The notes: generated from the letters alone by a model not told the origin. 64,000 nt of DNA from Lepiota brunneoincarnata (GCA_023014365.1 JAEBUN010000046.1:186001-250000), one strand, 5' to 3'. Counted from the stretch's first letter, positions 11,336-23,004 are shown. Numbers and translations are program-made.

Positions 11336-12855
11336 CCAACCTGGCCCTACCATTGATACCATTGACAACCAACCAGACAGGACCAACAGTCCTTATATCA
11401 TCTGGCATACCTTCCTTTCCTCCAATCAACCTGAAATACAATCCATCCTTTTACATGAAGTTCCCTTTCATATTACTGGAACCCGTTTTAAACACAGTCC
11501 AGCAATGGTACCCCTGGTCAACACCTGCTGGAAGACATTTACTGCTCTTCTGTATCACAAGTGCCTCATCTACAACCGAACAACAGAATTCCAAGAATTA
11601 TGCACCACTATTCTTTCTAGCGCAACAGAGGAACAGGACCATGCTACCATTTCTGCCATACTATCAACTGCTCTCACCAAATTCCCATTTGAGAGTCCAA
11701 TCCCAAGCCCAAGCAATGGAAGCAGAAGTCAGGACCGCCCTATCCTACCTATCAGGACCACCACCCAGCCTTCCAACCCTCCCATGGTGGATACGAATAA
11801 CCAACCACCAAGTGCTATACAAGCTATATCTACTTCTAATGACGACCCCACTGGGACTACCACCACTCACTTATCCACCACCAGAACTCGCTGCAATTGC
11901 TGCCATCAATTTGGCCATTTCAAAGCAGGATGCCCACACTACCAATGTCAATATTGTTGAAAGATTGCCCCCAGCCATTATGAGAAGCACTGCAAAAGAA
12001 ACCCTTACCAGCATCAACCCACAAGTATGGTACCTAGCTTGTATCACTGCCCATGAGGAGTACCAAGCAGAGCTCAATCCCTCACATGTGAAGCCACAAA
12101 CAACAATATTTGACACATTGTTGCAAACACTGAGCAGCGCCCCGCCTCAGCCAGACCCCTCCGCACCCAAATTCAAGGTGCCCCCATCATCATTCTGACC
12201 ACCAACACCACCACCACATCTACTGGCAGAAGCCACCGACTTTCTGAATCAGTCCTTCAACACACCTGTCATCACTCGCTCCAGAGAACCCCTTGTCATT
12301 GACCTCACCCAAGACCCACCATCCCCAGACCACCAAGCTACCAAAGCGACTCTCCAGAACCTGACCCCTACTTCGACTGGGACCCTGTCACCAAATCAAA
12401 CATCACAGGAGAACCTATCGGATTATACTGAAGATATGTCTGATGAGGACATCAGACCTTACAAAGGGGATAATGTTATGAACAGTCCAGACTGAGAAGA
12501 ACAAGAACAACTATTCAACTTTACAAGATGGGTACAGGAAACCACAGATCAGTTGCGAGCGCAAGAATATGAAGACAAAGAAGGGGAATACTACAACACC
12601 ATGCAGGACCTGGCAAGAAAAGCAGGAATGGAGATAACTCTAGAGGATATTCTGGAGTACCCCAAGGATGAAGAAGATAGCCATGGATCAACCGATCCAA
12701 CCTCCAATACGGATGGAAGCACTAAGAGAATGGAGAGTGAGAATGGAGAAGAATCCATGGAGATAGGATCGGGAGAAGAGGACTATGAGTCAGAAGAAAG
12801 CAATGGAACATTGCACAGCAGTGGAATGGAGAATGAGGACACTGACTCATTGTAA
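11217..12855 (+). pseudogene. Chromovirus 3' accessory ORF with zinc knuckles, reading into the LTR
   Basis: Two overlapping open frames lie downstream of integrase. One (11217-11960) ends in a CX2CX4HX4C zinc knuckle (CNCCHQFGHFKAGC). Past its TGA it continues with a second Cys/His cluster (CQYC ... HYEKHC). The other frame is open from 11317 to 12855 except for TGA at 12196 and 12493. It crosses the purine tract and runs 382 nt into the 3' LTR, ending DTDSL. I cannot tell where the ancestral protein changed frame. The LTR-internal end is conserved in the solo LTR (7339-7707). Function unknown; a nucleic-acid-binding accessory protein is an inference from the knuckles. Confidence 0.5.
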
Positions 12856-13157
12856 TATATAAATAACAGTAGGATGCCATCAGCCAGGATGTGCATCATG
12901 GTCAAGACTGCGCAGGACAAGTAGAACAGCCCAACAACCTATAACAAGTATATAGCATCTCATAGGTATATAAGGCCTGTACAAGTAGAGATTAAAGCCT
13001 CAATAACCCTCTCTACCTTAACCTGATGTGTTCCCTCATTATATCACTGAGCGCAATCCACTAAGCTCTGCAAGGCCAACCATCTCAGACACCTTGTAGA
13101 GTGATTGAAGGCCATCTCCAGTTATCCTCGGATACAGAAGGAGCACAGATCATAACA
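12474..13157 (+). mobile_element. 3' LTR of the chromovirus
   Basis: 684 bp, TGTTATGAAC ... GATCATAACA, preceded by the purine-rich ACAAAGGGGATAA. Aligned with the solo LTR at 7335-8032 it shows repeated CpG-to-TpG/CpA changes (CGTTAT to CATTAT, ACCGTC to ACCATC, TCGGAC to TCAGAC, CACGGA to CACAGA). It also has a 6-codon for 3-codon substitution in the coding part. TATA box at 12966-12975. Confidence 0.93.
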
Positions 13158-14810
13158 CAAATCCTATTATGTGAAGGGGAGTTACATACAAAGAACCTTT
13201 ACACTTGACCAAATCAGTGGGCTTATCAAATCACACTATTATTAACAACATGTGAATTGAAGAGAACTAGACTCTTCAGCATGTGAAAGGTGCCAAAATG
13301 AAACTGAAACACAATTGAAACATGATCAACACAGTGCTTACATGAACCAACAAAGGGGCAAGTGTGGTTGGCAAAACAACCACTGGGCTTTGAAAACTAG
13401 GAAAGATGAGATATTTGAGAGAGAGAGAGAGAAAGAGAGAGGGAGTTTTTGGGTCCCAGATTGACTGTTCCAGCTTGTAAGTGAGCTCAGAACTTTATAT
13501 ACAAGCAAAATATTGTACTGACTATGTTTTCTGTACCAAAACAGACCAAAAAATTTAGATATAGTTATGCTAGGACAAATCTGGGAATAGCAAAGGTGAA
13601 ACAGGGGAAGTTTTTGTAGCTACAAGAACAGATATAAGGGAAGTTGAAGGGAGCCAATGAACAGGGTGGTATGCAAGGCTCAGAAAGATCTAAATAGGGA
13701 GAAAAACTTATGCTAAGGTTCATGTTCAGGGGAAAAGAATAGAGATGTTCTGAAAACTTATTTATTTGAAAATGTAAGAGACTTTGAGCAAAATGGATAT
13801 GTCGTGAAATGATATCAGCTCCATTTGGCTGGGTGCTCCAAGCTCCTTGATCCGGGGTTTGATCTGGGTTCAGGTTCTGAACAGTACAAGAGGTGGTATG
13901 GGGCAGTCACATATAGCCACATGCCTACCTCTACATGAATACATCATTGATTGTTGATCAACTTGAGCTAGTGACTAGTGATCAGTGTGTCACTGATACT
14001 ATTGACTTTACTCAATTCAACACCATCGACTGAGGTAAATTTGAGAAACGGTATACATGGGCGGTGAAATAGTTGGATGAGGGTTACAACTCTAGGTTGT
14101 GGAACAGTATGCCAATGGAAGATGGGTATATTAACAATTCTGTGTGATATCAGAGCAAGATGGTATTTAAATGTAGCTTCCTATGTTCCTATGCAAAATG
14201 TTATTGATCTCTGTGTTGTATGCCCTTCATAACTATCCATGATCACCTGCTGTTAGTCCTGCAAGAACTTCAAATTCATTTGTACCATACAACCACTTTC
14301 TGCCCCACATCAAACAAGCTGTGTATATTGGGCAAAGGATGTTACTTTGCATTTCTTGGGCTGCCATACTATAGGGTTATACATAATAGCATGTTTGAAT
14401 CACTTCCCTATATATGTGTGAGACCACCTATAAAACCTCAACAGAATTTGGGGTCTACAGAAATCTGGGACCTTCACAATGTCAACCCTCTTCTCCTCCA
14501 CAACAGTTCTCTACTCTTGTAGTTTGGCTCTTGTATGGTGGCTTTATGGTGAACTTTGAGTGTGGAGGGATAATCCAAACAGACTGCCCCCCCTGGTCCA
14601 AAAGGCTATCCCCTCATTGATAACCTTCTTGATTTCAATTTCCCCAGATATAAGCTGTAGCTAGTATACAATAAGTGGTTCAAGATGTATGGTACATACA
14701 CCACCTCAAAATTGGTGGGATTGACAGCACAACTGAAGATATTTGATAGGGGATATGGTTTACTTTAAGGTCCTTGGGCAGCCTTTCATTATTCTTGGTA
14801 GCATGGGGCA
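13158..14810. other. Non-coding, probable remnants of older LTR elements
   Basis: No credible gene. It contains a GA microsatellite (about 13414-13441) and a copia-like primer-binding site (14145-14156). The frames between 14220 and 14620 resemble no family I know. Confidence 0.4.
14145..14156 (+). other. Primer-binding-site-like sequence (initiator Met tRNA), copia-type
   Basis: TGATATCAGAGC differs by one G-to-A from TGGTATCAGAGC, the common primer-binding site of Ty1/copia elements complementary to initiator Met tRNA. It follows a short stretch ending in AACA-TTCTG that could be an LTR end. No copia gag-pol follows, so at most this is a remnant. Confidence 0.4.
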
Positions 14811-16059
14811 TACAGTAGAGTAGTAAAAGTTTTATGAAAACAACAAAGACAAACAATGCATTAATCATTAAAAATATTCACTATGCTACCACAACTATAT
14901 CTAAAATTATGTTAATATTTTGTATGGCAGCCCTTGGCCTCATAGACTGCCTGAGCACAATTAGGCATGCTCTTGACCAGGTCATTAATATAATTTAAAT
15001 CAATCATTGTCCAATCCTCCTGAATTGCCTCCCAAAGTTTGTCAAGGTTTTTGGGGATTTCTGGTCAGTTGTTTACTCTGACTTTGATGTATTTGCATAC
15101 ATATTCAATGGATCAACATCTGGTGACTGAACTGGATGTGGAAGTTGATTTGGGAGATGGGAATTGCAGAATTGTTGGGTGATTTTTGCATGGTAAATTA
15201 GAGGTCCATCTTCCATCACTGCTACCTACCCCCTCTCCTCCAATAAATTCCCGTAAAAATCCTACACTGGTCCACTAAGGACTAGGCTAACATAATTTGC
15301 ATCAGTCATTGTATCCTTGGGTATATAAACCAGTGGAATGAGTTTTCTGTGTGCCATATACCCCCATATTATAAGACTCTGTCTTCCAGACTTGAAAGTA
15401 GGGGTCAAACACCTTTCTGTGTACCTCTCACCAGGTCTCCTCTATACCCAAACCATCTTTGAACCCAATCCAATCTCCACAGAAGCCTCATCTGTCTGGA
15501 TTACATGTCTCCAGTCCTCCTCTATCCACCTCCAATGTTCTCTTGCTCATACCATCCTGGCTTTGACATGGGAGGGCTTAAGAAATAGTTTCTTTGCAGC
15601 AATGTATTTAATAAGACCCAATTGATACCTAATAGTGCACCAGATAGTGTGGGGATGAGCAGGGGAGTCAAAGGAAGTGTTTATTGAGTGGGTGATCTTG
15701 TAGGGAGTTTGGGGTCTATTTCTCTCCAGCACAATTTTGACATGTTACATTGCCCTGTCATTCAATAAGGAAGGTCTCCCAGACTTAGGAGCATCTTCAT
15801 AATGATCCTGCTCCTTGTGCCTATGGATAACCCACTAGATGGCAGAAATGTTGACTCTGAAGAAATCAGTAATTTTACAAGCAGGAATACACCTCTGATG
15901 CTTTGTACATATCAGGGAGCATAGTTCAGAGACAGTATTCTCCTTTCCAGCTATTTTTGGCATGTAAGATATAGTTGTTGATTAATGGGAATTTTTTTCG
16001 TTTGTTGTTAAAGGAGGTCATGTGACAAATTTTCGCAAAAATTTTGCTACCCTACTGTA
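14811..16059 (-). mobile_element. Tc1/mariner transposon copy
   Basis: Bounded by TA dinucleotides and imperfect terminal inverted repeats. The left is TACAGTAGAGTAGTAAAAGT (from 14811). The right, read on the minus strand from 16059, is TACAGTAGGGTAGCAAAATT. Total about 1.25 kb, the usual Tc1 size. It holds a minus-strand transposase relic. Two of the repeat mismatches are G-to-A or C-to-T. Confidence 0.85.
14890..15963 (-). pseudogene. Degenerate Tc1-like transposase
   Basis: Minus-strand reading starts MPKIAGKENTVSE at 15963. It continues through a helix-turn-helix-type DNA-binding region (PKSGRPSLL), then NRPQTPYKITHSINTS. The catalytic region has QTDEASVE (first Asp) and SPDVDP (second Asp, about 15105-15125), followed by the Tc1 C-terminal part in shifted frames (PKTLTNFGRQFRRI). 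Stops and frame changes occur throughout, so it is inactive. Normal role: cut-and-paste transposition into TA. Confidence 0.75.
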
Positions 16060-16179
16060 CATATGACCTGACCTATTCGAGAGGCAGTCATCAAACTATT
16101 TTGACTGCACTCGCATGCCAATGTTGACCAAATTGTATGTTCACCTCTTGCATCAGAGCCCGCTTCGAGGGATTTGCAC

Positions 16180-17650
16180 TTACGCAAGGTTAGGATGAAC
16201 TGGTCATGGAATTTTGCATTTATGCCATATGGAACATGGTGGAGGCGCCATCGTCGCAGCTTCCACGGCCATTTCCATCCAAATATAGTCCATAAATATT
16301 ATCCCCTGCAAATCACCACAACTCGCACCTTCCTGCGCCAATTGCTCAAGTCTCCAGATGACTTCGTGCTCCACATCCGACAGTAAGATCTCATCATTGC
16401 AATAAATATCCTGAAGCTCATGTCCCTCTGTGAACAAGCACATTCACATCAAGTATCATGCAGATTGCGTATGGAATAACCATTTCCGACGACGACGATT
16501 CCTACACAATCACAGCCGAACAAGCTCTTGGCAGTTTGGCAGAAGTCGGCAACCCAGGGTCTTTCTTGGTCGATCTATTTCCCATGATGAAATATATTCC
16601 TGCGTGGTTCCCTGGTGCTGGATGGAAGAAGAATGCAAACTACTGGCGACACATCAGTGAACTTTTTGCGAATAAGCCTTGGAACGAGACAAAGAAGAAA
16701 TATTGTCCCACTCGAAAAGACAGAAGGCACGGCGGAGCCTTGTATGGCAACATCAATGCTCCAGAAATTGCCAGACGAGAGCTCGCCTGATCGCACCGAC
16801 GAAGAAATATTGGCACGTGGTATTGGTGCGGCATCATTTGCAGGTGAGTTGATCATTCTACCTTTACAACCAAGGAGGAATTAAGAATCATGTTCCTCAG
16901 GCGGTGCCGATACAGTGAGCTTTTAACTTTCGGTACACAGCTGATTTCTGTATTGCTGATGCATCACAATAGACGGTCTCGACTATATAATCCTACTTCA
17001 TGGCCATGTGTCTATATCCCGAGGTTCAGAGAAAAGCTCAAGAGGAACTCGACCGACCCTTCCCTACATCAATGCAATGGTGAAGGAGTCTATGAGGTGG
17101 CAACCCATCACGCCTCTGGGTAAAGCTTCATAATCTGATACCTACTCTAAATCATGACATTCCTTGTCGTCTAGCCGCGGCACACAAAGCCTCAGAGTCT
17201 GATGAATACAATGGATAATATATCCCCAAAGACACCATTGTCGTAGGGAATGCATGGTACGTCGAGTTTGCTCATTGATCAAAAATTTGTATTCGAGCAT
17301 TGGTTCTAGGTCCATGTTGCACGACCCGGAGATCTACCAAGACCCCGAGACCTATAACCCAGAGCGGTTCCTCAAGTGCGGAAAGATTAACCCAACGGTC
17401 CGTGATCCAGCTGTGGCATTCTTTGGCTTTGGAAGGCGAATCTGCCCAGGAAGGTTTCTCGCTGAGAATTCCGTGTTCATCCTCATTTCCCACCTTCTGG
17501 CCGTTTATGATATCAGACCTGGCTTGGATAAGAATGCCGAGGAGATTCCCATCGAGCCCGAGATGACAAATGGGTTACTTTCGTATGTTTTCGCCATCTA
17601 TTGTTGCAAAGAATCCGGACTTTGGTTGACATACAACCTGTTGGGATAGG
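16180..17650 (+). pseudogene. Cytochrome P450 pseudogene
   Basis: A spliced P450 relic. Seen: C-helix WWRRHRR (about 16240), I-helix GADT split by an intron (16842-16902), K-helix ExxR as ESMR (about 17085) and the haem loop FGFGRRICPGRF (about 17430-17465, Cys ligand). Defects: no membrane anchor or proline hinge, since the reading starts at NFAFMPYG shortly after the Tc1 element. There is a frame change near 16715 between KKKY and EGTAEP, a deletion between EELDR and PYINAMVKES, and an in-frame TAA at 17216-17218. Family role: haem monooxygenase of secondary metabolism or detoxification. The intact-looking P450 start at 63750 could be a relative, but the parts do not overlap. Confidence 0.85.
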
Positions 17651-18884
17651 CACCCGGAACCATTCACATGTAGGATCACACCACGTTCGAGGGGAGCTGA
17701 AGAGTTGATCGACAACTCTGGCCTTATGGACTGAATGCACAGCTCACGGAATTTGGGCCAGGTCGGGAAGGGTATCTGGCCTCTTTGTTCTGAGAAAGCG
17801 TAGATCGCCCTTATGTAATGAAGCCTTAAGACGATGTGGGACTGCTAGTAGCTATTTGAATCTCCACCTCATCCATCATCTTTACCTCAGAGATCGTGCT
17901 GCCAGAATGGTGTGCACTGTATTCCCAATCTATTCAGCCGAGTAATGATAAAGCTTGAGCACAAAATCCGTCAAGTGACTGTGATTCTTCCGGTGGGGGG
18001 ACACTAGTAGGAACGTTTACTTGGGCGACTGAGGTTGATCATGAGCAATTAGCACGGAGGAACGGCCACGCAGCCTTGCGAGGGGTTCATCAGAGGGCGG
18101 ATGATCGACTAGTGTGCTTCTCATGGCTCTGCTACTATCCACTCTCAGCCCATCGCCAAGCACGCCCATCACCATTTGGTGCTCTGGCGTCAACTTCCTG
18201 GCTGGGTTGATCAGTGCACTACCGGATAATGCAGAAATCCGTGCGTAGTTGCTTGGCAACGATATCCACATACACCCACCCAATTCTTAGTAGCCTGGAT
18301 GATTCTATGTAGACAAAGTCGGAGCAAAAGATACATGCAGTGATCGCACCGGAGTTGGCAATGGTGATGTGTGGTAGTTGGTGGCAAGAGCGATTGGAGA
18401 AGCTATCAATAAGGTGAATGGAACGAAAAGGTTTGTGTGCAACATGTGCACGCACCTCTGACAACCTGCAGTGGGCAATCAACATGATCTATCGCACCTT
18501 CACGATGACAAATTTTCGCAAACCGGCAAAATACTTGACGTTGCTGGACCTGCGATGGCGTTCAGAGTGTTCTTCCTGGTTCTCGACGTAAACCTTGTCG
18601 ACGCTGAAGCGCACGACAAATTATTGGTCATAGCCGACCCAACAAATTCAGCTGCACGACATAGAAAAGCCAGTGACGAGGTATTGAGCTATATGTGTCG
18701 AGTACAAAGCGTGAAAATTCATGCAACTAGGGTTAAAGACAAAATACCAAAACAGACACCCACAAAACCACAGTGGAAGCCACGACAAAGAATCTCATGA
18801 AGCAGGCGTTGAGCGTCAAATACAGCTTAAAGGCGTCCCGTTTGGACGAAATCAAATCCGGACTAGCCGTGGGCTTATGCTTCA
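17651..18884. other. No recognisable gene
   Basis: Frames at 18017-18283 and 18219-18485 (minus) and 18471-18800 (plus) are open by length but match no domain I recognise. They lack a convincing intron pattern. Confidence 0.4.
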
Positions 18885-19089
18885 TCCCCTTGCCCCACGT
18901 TAAGTCGTCCCCCTATGTTATACTGCTCAGCTGAGGCTGGAAAAGTGGCTTCGGGTCGGGTAGAGATCCCCGTAGTTTGCCCTACGTCGATGTTCCACTG
19001 TAAACTGGTAAGACGCCGCTCCGTCTCCCTGTCCCATCCCCGTTTGGCGCTGACACGATACGTAACAAGGAGGTAGGCAATCAGCTATA

Positions 19090-20120
19090 AGAATGAGCCA
19101 TAAGATCAGATCTAATCCACCTCAGTAGAAGAATGACTTGCGCGGATTGAGTATGAAGTCCCCGTAACAAACTCCCTCGCTGCGAACAGTGCCGCGTTAT
19201 TTCTGTCGTTGATGACAGTGACGATAATTGCCACCGACGTCCACACTGCGTCTAAGGCAAAAGATTCAACGAGCATGGTGATAATTGTTGTATATTGACT
19301 CGAAATCTCTGAGGGACCTGAGCACAAGTCAGGAATAAGATTTCATTGTTAGTGGAGATACATACACCCATTACCTTGAGGTGTTCTCTGCGCACGAGGG
19401 CTATGCGCCCAATGATGCAGATAGTGACCATTATGCTGACAAAAAAGCTGACAGCATATACGGCTGGTATGAGCGTGAGAGCATAGTCGGCTGGGGCGAG
19501 TTTTGGATGATAGTTGAAAACCGCTATGGCTATCTCAAGACCTGCAGAGATATGACGCTTAGTGTCCACGGGTACTACAAGGTGAGCGTGGCACTGAACT
19601 TACCCACATATGCGAGTAATGCTAGTGATGGCGGAATTACGATGAGTTTAGCATACTGCGATATATTCCAGATGACCGATAACCGCCAGATCTGTCAACC
19701 AAAAAAAATACGCATTGATTAAGCTACAGGACGAAACGTCATGACCACTAGTAACCTTACTTGGATTGTTTGCGTAAAACAGCCTATTGCAACAAACGTT
19801 AGACAAGACCTGGCAATTGATAGCGGCAACCTTGTGGCGGTATATTCGTAGCGGTATGCCCCCCCTGGGAAATCGCCATGGTCGATGAAAGATACCCGAA
19901 ATCTCCAAGCATCAAAGGCTAAGCTCAGGAGTGCGCAAGTCATTACAAGGGTGATTTGTACAAGTGTGACTATGTTCTGCCTTCGTTGGTGTGGATCCGC
20001 TGCGTTGGGAATATCAAGTTCTAGCACCAAGACATTTGTACAATGAACTTCTCGGGTAAAGTAAGCGAAACTGCCATGCAATGCATCATTGTTAGGATCA
20101 ACAACCCGATTCCAACGAAA
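19090..20120 (-). pseudogene. Multi-TM membrane protein of Agaricomycete receptor-like type, copy A
   Basis: Pieces of a spliced minus-strand gene. Near 20020-19790 there is a helix pair (VTLVQITLVMTCALLSLAFD, then an RYEY loop and LPLSIARSCLTFVAIGCFTQT). Near 19560-19380 are further hydrophobic pieces. Near 19320-19130 is SQYTTIITMLVESFALDAVW followed by a short loop. The last resembles the fifth-to-sixth helix segment (YTSxxAMLVESAAL) of a large family of seven-helix proteins of unknown ligand in mushrooms. I could not assemble an unbroken reading frame, so it may be a pseudogene. Confidence 0.45.
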
Positions 20121-20189
20121 GCCTAAGTTGATATCATTTGATTTGGATCCTCACACCTCACTCGAATGTTGAAATTGCCAAGTCTAGGT

Positions 20190-20470
20190 CGTCATGGGGC
20201 ACACTAGCGATGCCCTATACAAGGAGCAGTTACAACCGCACACCAATCTCTTTGGTGCACAGCTCCTCAAATCTTTGCTGATTGATGTCGATGATCAATT
20301 AGTGCCAGCACGACGCAAATGACTCTTTGATATGGGGCCGCAGGTGCCTTAATCGTCATTGGCACCCTCCAAACCGCCACTGCTTCCTCGTCCAAAAGTT
20401 GTCGCCAGCGTTGATGCTGTCAATCCCGTGGCATACGGTCCGATTATTTTCAAACTAGAAGGGAAGAATC
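20190..20470 (+). pseudogene. Short unknown gene remnant, copy A
   Basis: Reads LYKEQLQPHTNL...QLLKSLLIDVDDQL then stops. Copy B at 28790-28940 keeps the same block (LYKERLQPHTNL...LLEPLVIDVDVQL). Conservation across two diverged copies suggests that it was coding. No known domain. Confidence 0.35.
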
Positions 20471-20975
20471 CACTTTTAAATTAACCATATAGGGTGATGG
20501 CCGATTGCGAGCTCGTTCAGAGTCTCATGGACTAATCCAGGACTCCTCGTTGTCGAGGATTGACGTCGGGACACCTTATCTATGATGTTTCGCTCGCCAT
20601 ACAAGGAGTATGCGAGGAGCACCTGAGTACGGTGGCTCCTCAGTTAAGGAGTAATAAGTTTCACCGTTTTCTATATGCTTTCACTTTCTCCTAATCGTGT
20701 ATTATAAATACGTCGCGTATGCTCGCCTGGAGTCTAGGTTTCGTCCCTCGGATTCCAGTAATAAATCTCTGCTCGATTATCCAAACTCCGCGCAAATGTC
20801 TCATCGACACTCGTGCCCCGAAAAGGCTGGTGAAAACACATGGACTTCTTACCGCTAGCGCCACAATGATCTCCGCATGACTGCTTGGAGAAGCACGGTC
20901 CGTAAACCTCGATGATACAAGGGGCGGGTTTCATGATTTGGGCGCCGGCTTCGACGACTCCGCTCTGAGTGAGCA

Positions 20976-22800
20976 GGGCTTTTTGTGTCGATGATATTGC
21001 GGTGCTCTCAGGACCAAAGCCGCGTGAAATGAGAATATCTCATCCACACACAGAGCGTGTAGAACTCTCGTGCTCATGCTCCCCCCAATAAGCCGACTAC
21101 GCCTCGTCGCCCCGCAAGCAGACCTGGAGGGCACACCACCTCGTGCAGTGTCAAACTCCCGACCCGAATTCGACCGATGGCGTGGAAAGTCAGCGATACA
21201 ACTTATTTCACGTCTACCTTCAACATACCATACGGGCTACAGAATTCATTGACCCACACTACAGCTACCATCAATATAATGTCCTACGACGAGAAATAAT
21301 AATTCCACTGCTGCCCAAGATGTAACTGCCCCCAGATTACCACCTTCCAACTTGCCTGCTCACACCTATCCACCGACCATGGGACTGCGACGTACCGACT
21401 TGCTTGCCTTGACCCCTCCGATAATCGAGCCCGCAACTTCGTAGGAGCCAGACCGTGGGAGAAGTGGCTTGACGCACCACTTTGTGCAACATCGAGTTTC
21501 CGTGGCTCGCCGCCGTGGAAAGCTGGGTCTGGCTTGGGGGAAACTTACAGTACATGCCGATTATTGATGGCAAAGCCCATCTCTGTTCTTGTTTTTCACT
21601 TTTCCGCAACCTAGTACATTTTTGCCCGCTCATTATCTGACGACCACTCTTAGCCGCCTCCACAGTACCTTCTGACCTTATTCATGTAGACGTTTTACTT
21701 CTTGATGTCGGAATTTTTAAATATATTTCTGCATTCAGAGGAAAATAATTATACAGACGTAAGCAGCTGCAGTGCCATCATGTAGAGTAAATAATTTGAA
21801 TAAAATGGATACGGGACATAAATCTTTAGAAGCCCACCGCGTCTTACCTAGTGGTATATAAATGTCATGTGCTCGTGTGAGCACTGAGGTCACGTGGATT
21901 GAAATCTAGTTTGTCTTCCAAGTTTCAACCACGTTCTCACCCAATATCAGCCCCTCCCCAACTGAGCGAGCTGCATGCCCTCCTGACTTTTACTCTCGCT
22001 CCACTTGTCGCATCTCATCGGTTGTCTGCTAGTCTGTGACTAGTATTGGCCCGAAGAAATGCCGTTCATACGTTTATGATTTCAATGTACGGTACATACA
22101 TTTACCACAACATCCAATGGATGACCTGACTCGTCACTCTCACGTAGCCTTTCACCGAGCTCTTGTCACGATATTCCAGTGTGTGCTTTTTCCATGACAC
22201 TAACGTTATGCTTACCCCTCATTTCGCATTCCCCTCGTGAAACTCGACTGATTCTAGGCTCCTTGTGCCACTTACCCACTCGGACTCGCAGCAAACACAG
22301 TACTGGTGTTAGCAACACGGCTCCCACGGTTCTCTGAGCCGCCACTGAAACCAGGGCCGTACTTCACCCACCTATACATATTCGCCTCTTCCCATTGCCT
22401 CGCCACTAAACCCGCTAAGGCAATTTCTCCTTTTGTGGGAAGTGCCAACCCTCACTTCCTTTCATCCTTTGTTTGATTGCAAGACTCTGGGTTTCGGGAA
22501 AACATACAGTGCCAAGTGTTTCCAAGCCCGCTCAGCTTTCTCATCTCGCAGTGCTTCACCAGTCCCAAATCACCCGGGTAGTCTCTCGAGTATCCAGCCA
22601 AATCATGCTCAAAACCAAATGGCATGTTATATTTGTAGTTTGCGATGTGAGCAACTGGTGTCGGCTGGAGTAGTATGCGTAGCTTCTGGCCTGCGCTCTA
22701 TGCCACCCTGTCATTGTTTATGGCTACCTACCAAATGTTTATCTCTACTTCTTACTCGGATTACTGGGACTGTGCGAGTGACCTCCCTTAACGCTTATGC
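20976..22800. other. No recognisable gene
   Basis: Several 60-120 codon frames on both strands, none with a known domain or matched by a second copy in the window. The last 200 bp lead into the conserved upstream block of TPR-CHAT gene 1. Confidence 0.4.
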
Positions 22801-22803
22801 ATA

Positions 22804-22830
22804 GCCACATCACCGATCAGCCGCTTGCCT
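22804..22830 (+). promoter_or_regulatory. Conserved upstream element of TPR-CHAT gene 1
   Basis: GCCACATCACCGATCAG followed by GCTTGCC, about 200 bp before the start codon. The same block precedes gene 2 (about 46629-46656, minus strand) and gene 3 (about 51166-51191, minus strand, with CGCCGATCAG). A decayed form (GCCACATCAC) precedes the remnant at 58689. Function unknown; a shared transcription-factor site or initiator is likely. Confidence 0.5.
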
Positions 22831-22854
22831 CGTTTCGCCTTGCCTCCAAATCGA

Positions 22855-22910
22855 GTGAGTGCACCGTCCCCTCGCACCTTGACCTCCTGCTGAAGTTTGA
22901 CTCTCCTTAG
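22855..22910 (+). other. Predicted 56-nt intron in the 5' UTR of TPR-CHAT gene 1
   Basis: GTGAGTGCACC ... CTGCTGAAG ... CTCCTTAG, followed by GTATTGTAAA. Gene 2 has an equally long intron at the same place (46601-46546, GTGTGCAACG ... CTCTCCAG, then GTATCGCAA). In gene 3 the corresponding sites no longer fit GT...AG. Confidence 0.5.
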
Positions 22911-23004
22911 GTATTGTAAATTTTCTCTACCTCTGCTTTCGGTCAGACTGATCGCCCCCTCTGGCTCGCGTTAGCACCACCCAACGTACAACACATAGAA
23001 GGCT

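Larger units (their letters stand above)
9140..13157 (+). mobile_element. 5'-truncated chromovirus (Ty3 with chromodomain)
   Basis: Plus-strand Ty3 element lacking its 5' LTR, gag, protease and most of RT. The first recognisable residues are the end of RT (FIGFCNFYWKF). Then follow RNase H, integrase with a C-terminal chromodomain, a zinc-knuckle accessory ORF, a purine-rich tract (12460-12470) and the 3' LTR (12474-13157). The chromodomain assigns it to the chromoviruses. The four stops in pol are all TGA. The 5' break near 9140 has no LTR next to it; the LTR at 7335-8032 is a separate solo insertion with its own target duplication. Confidence 0.9.
18885..20975. repeat. Segmental duplication, copy A
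   Basis: Alignable with copy B (27350-29320) in the same orientation. Shared landmarks are GTAAACTGGTAAGACGCCGC (19007 and 27463), the multi-TM gene, the KEQLQPHTNL frame and the GCCGGCTT-GACGACTCC stretch near 20945 and 29288. The copies are clearly diverged, so the event is old. TPR-CHAT gene 1 lies between them. Confidence 0.75.

Noticed and set aside
7335..13157. The LTR at 7335 as the 5' LTR of the chromovirus body
   Set aside because: It has its own perfect CATTC duplication and is followed by the rest of the host LTR, so it is a separate solo insertion.
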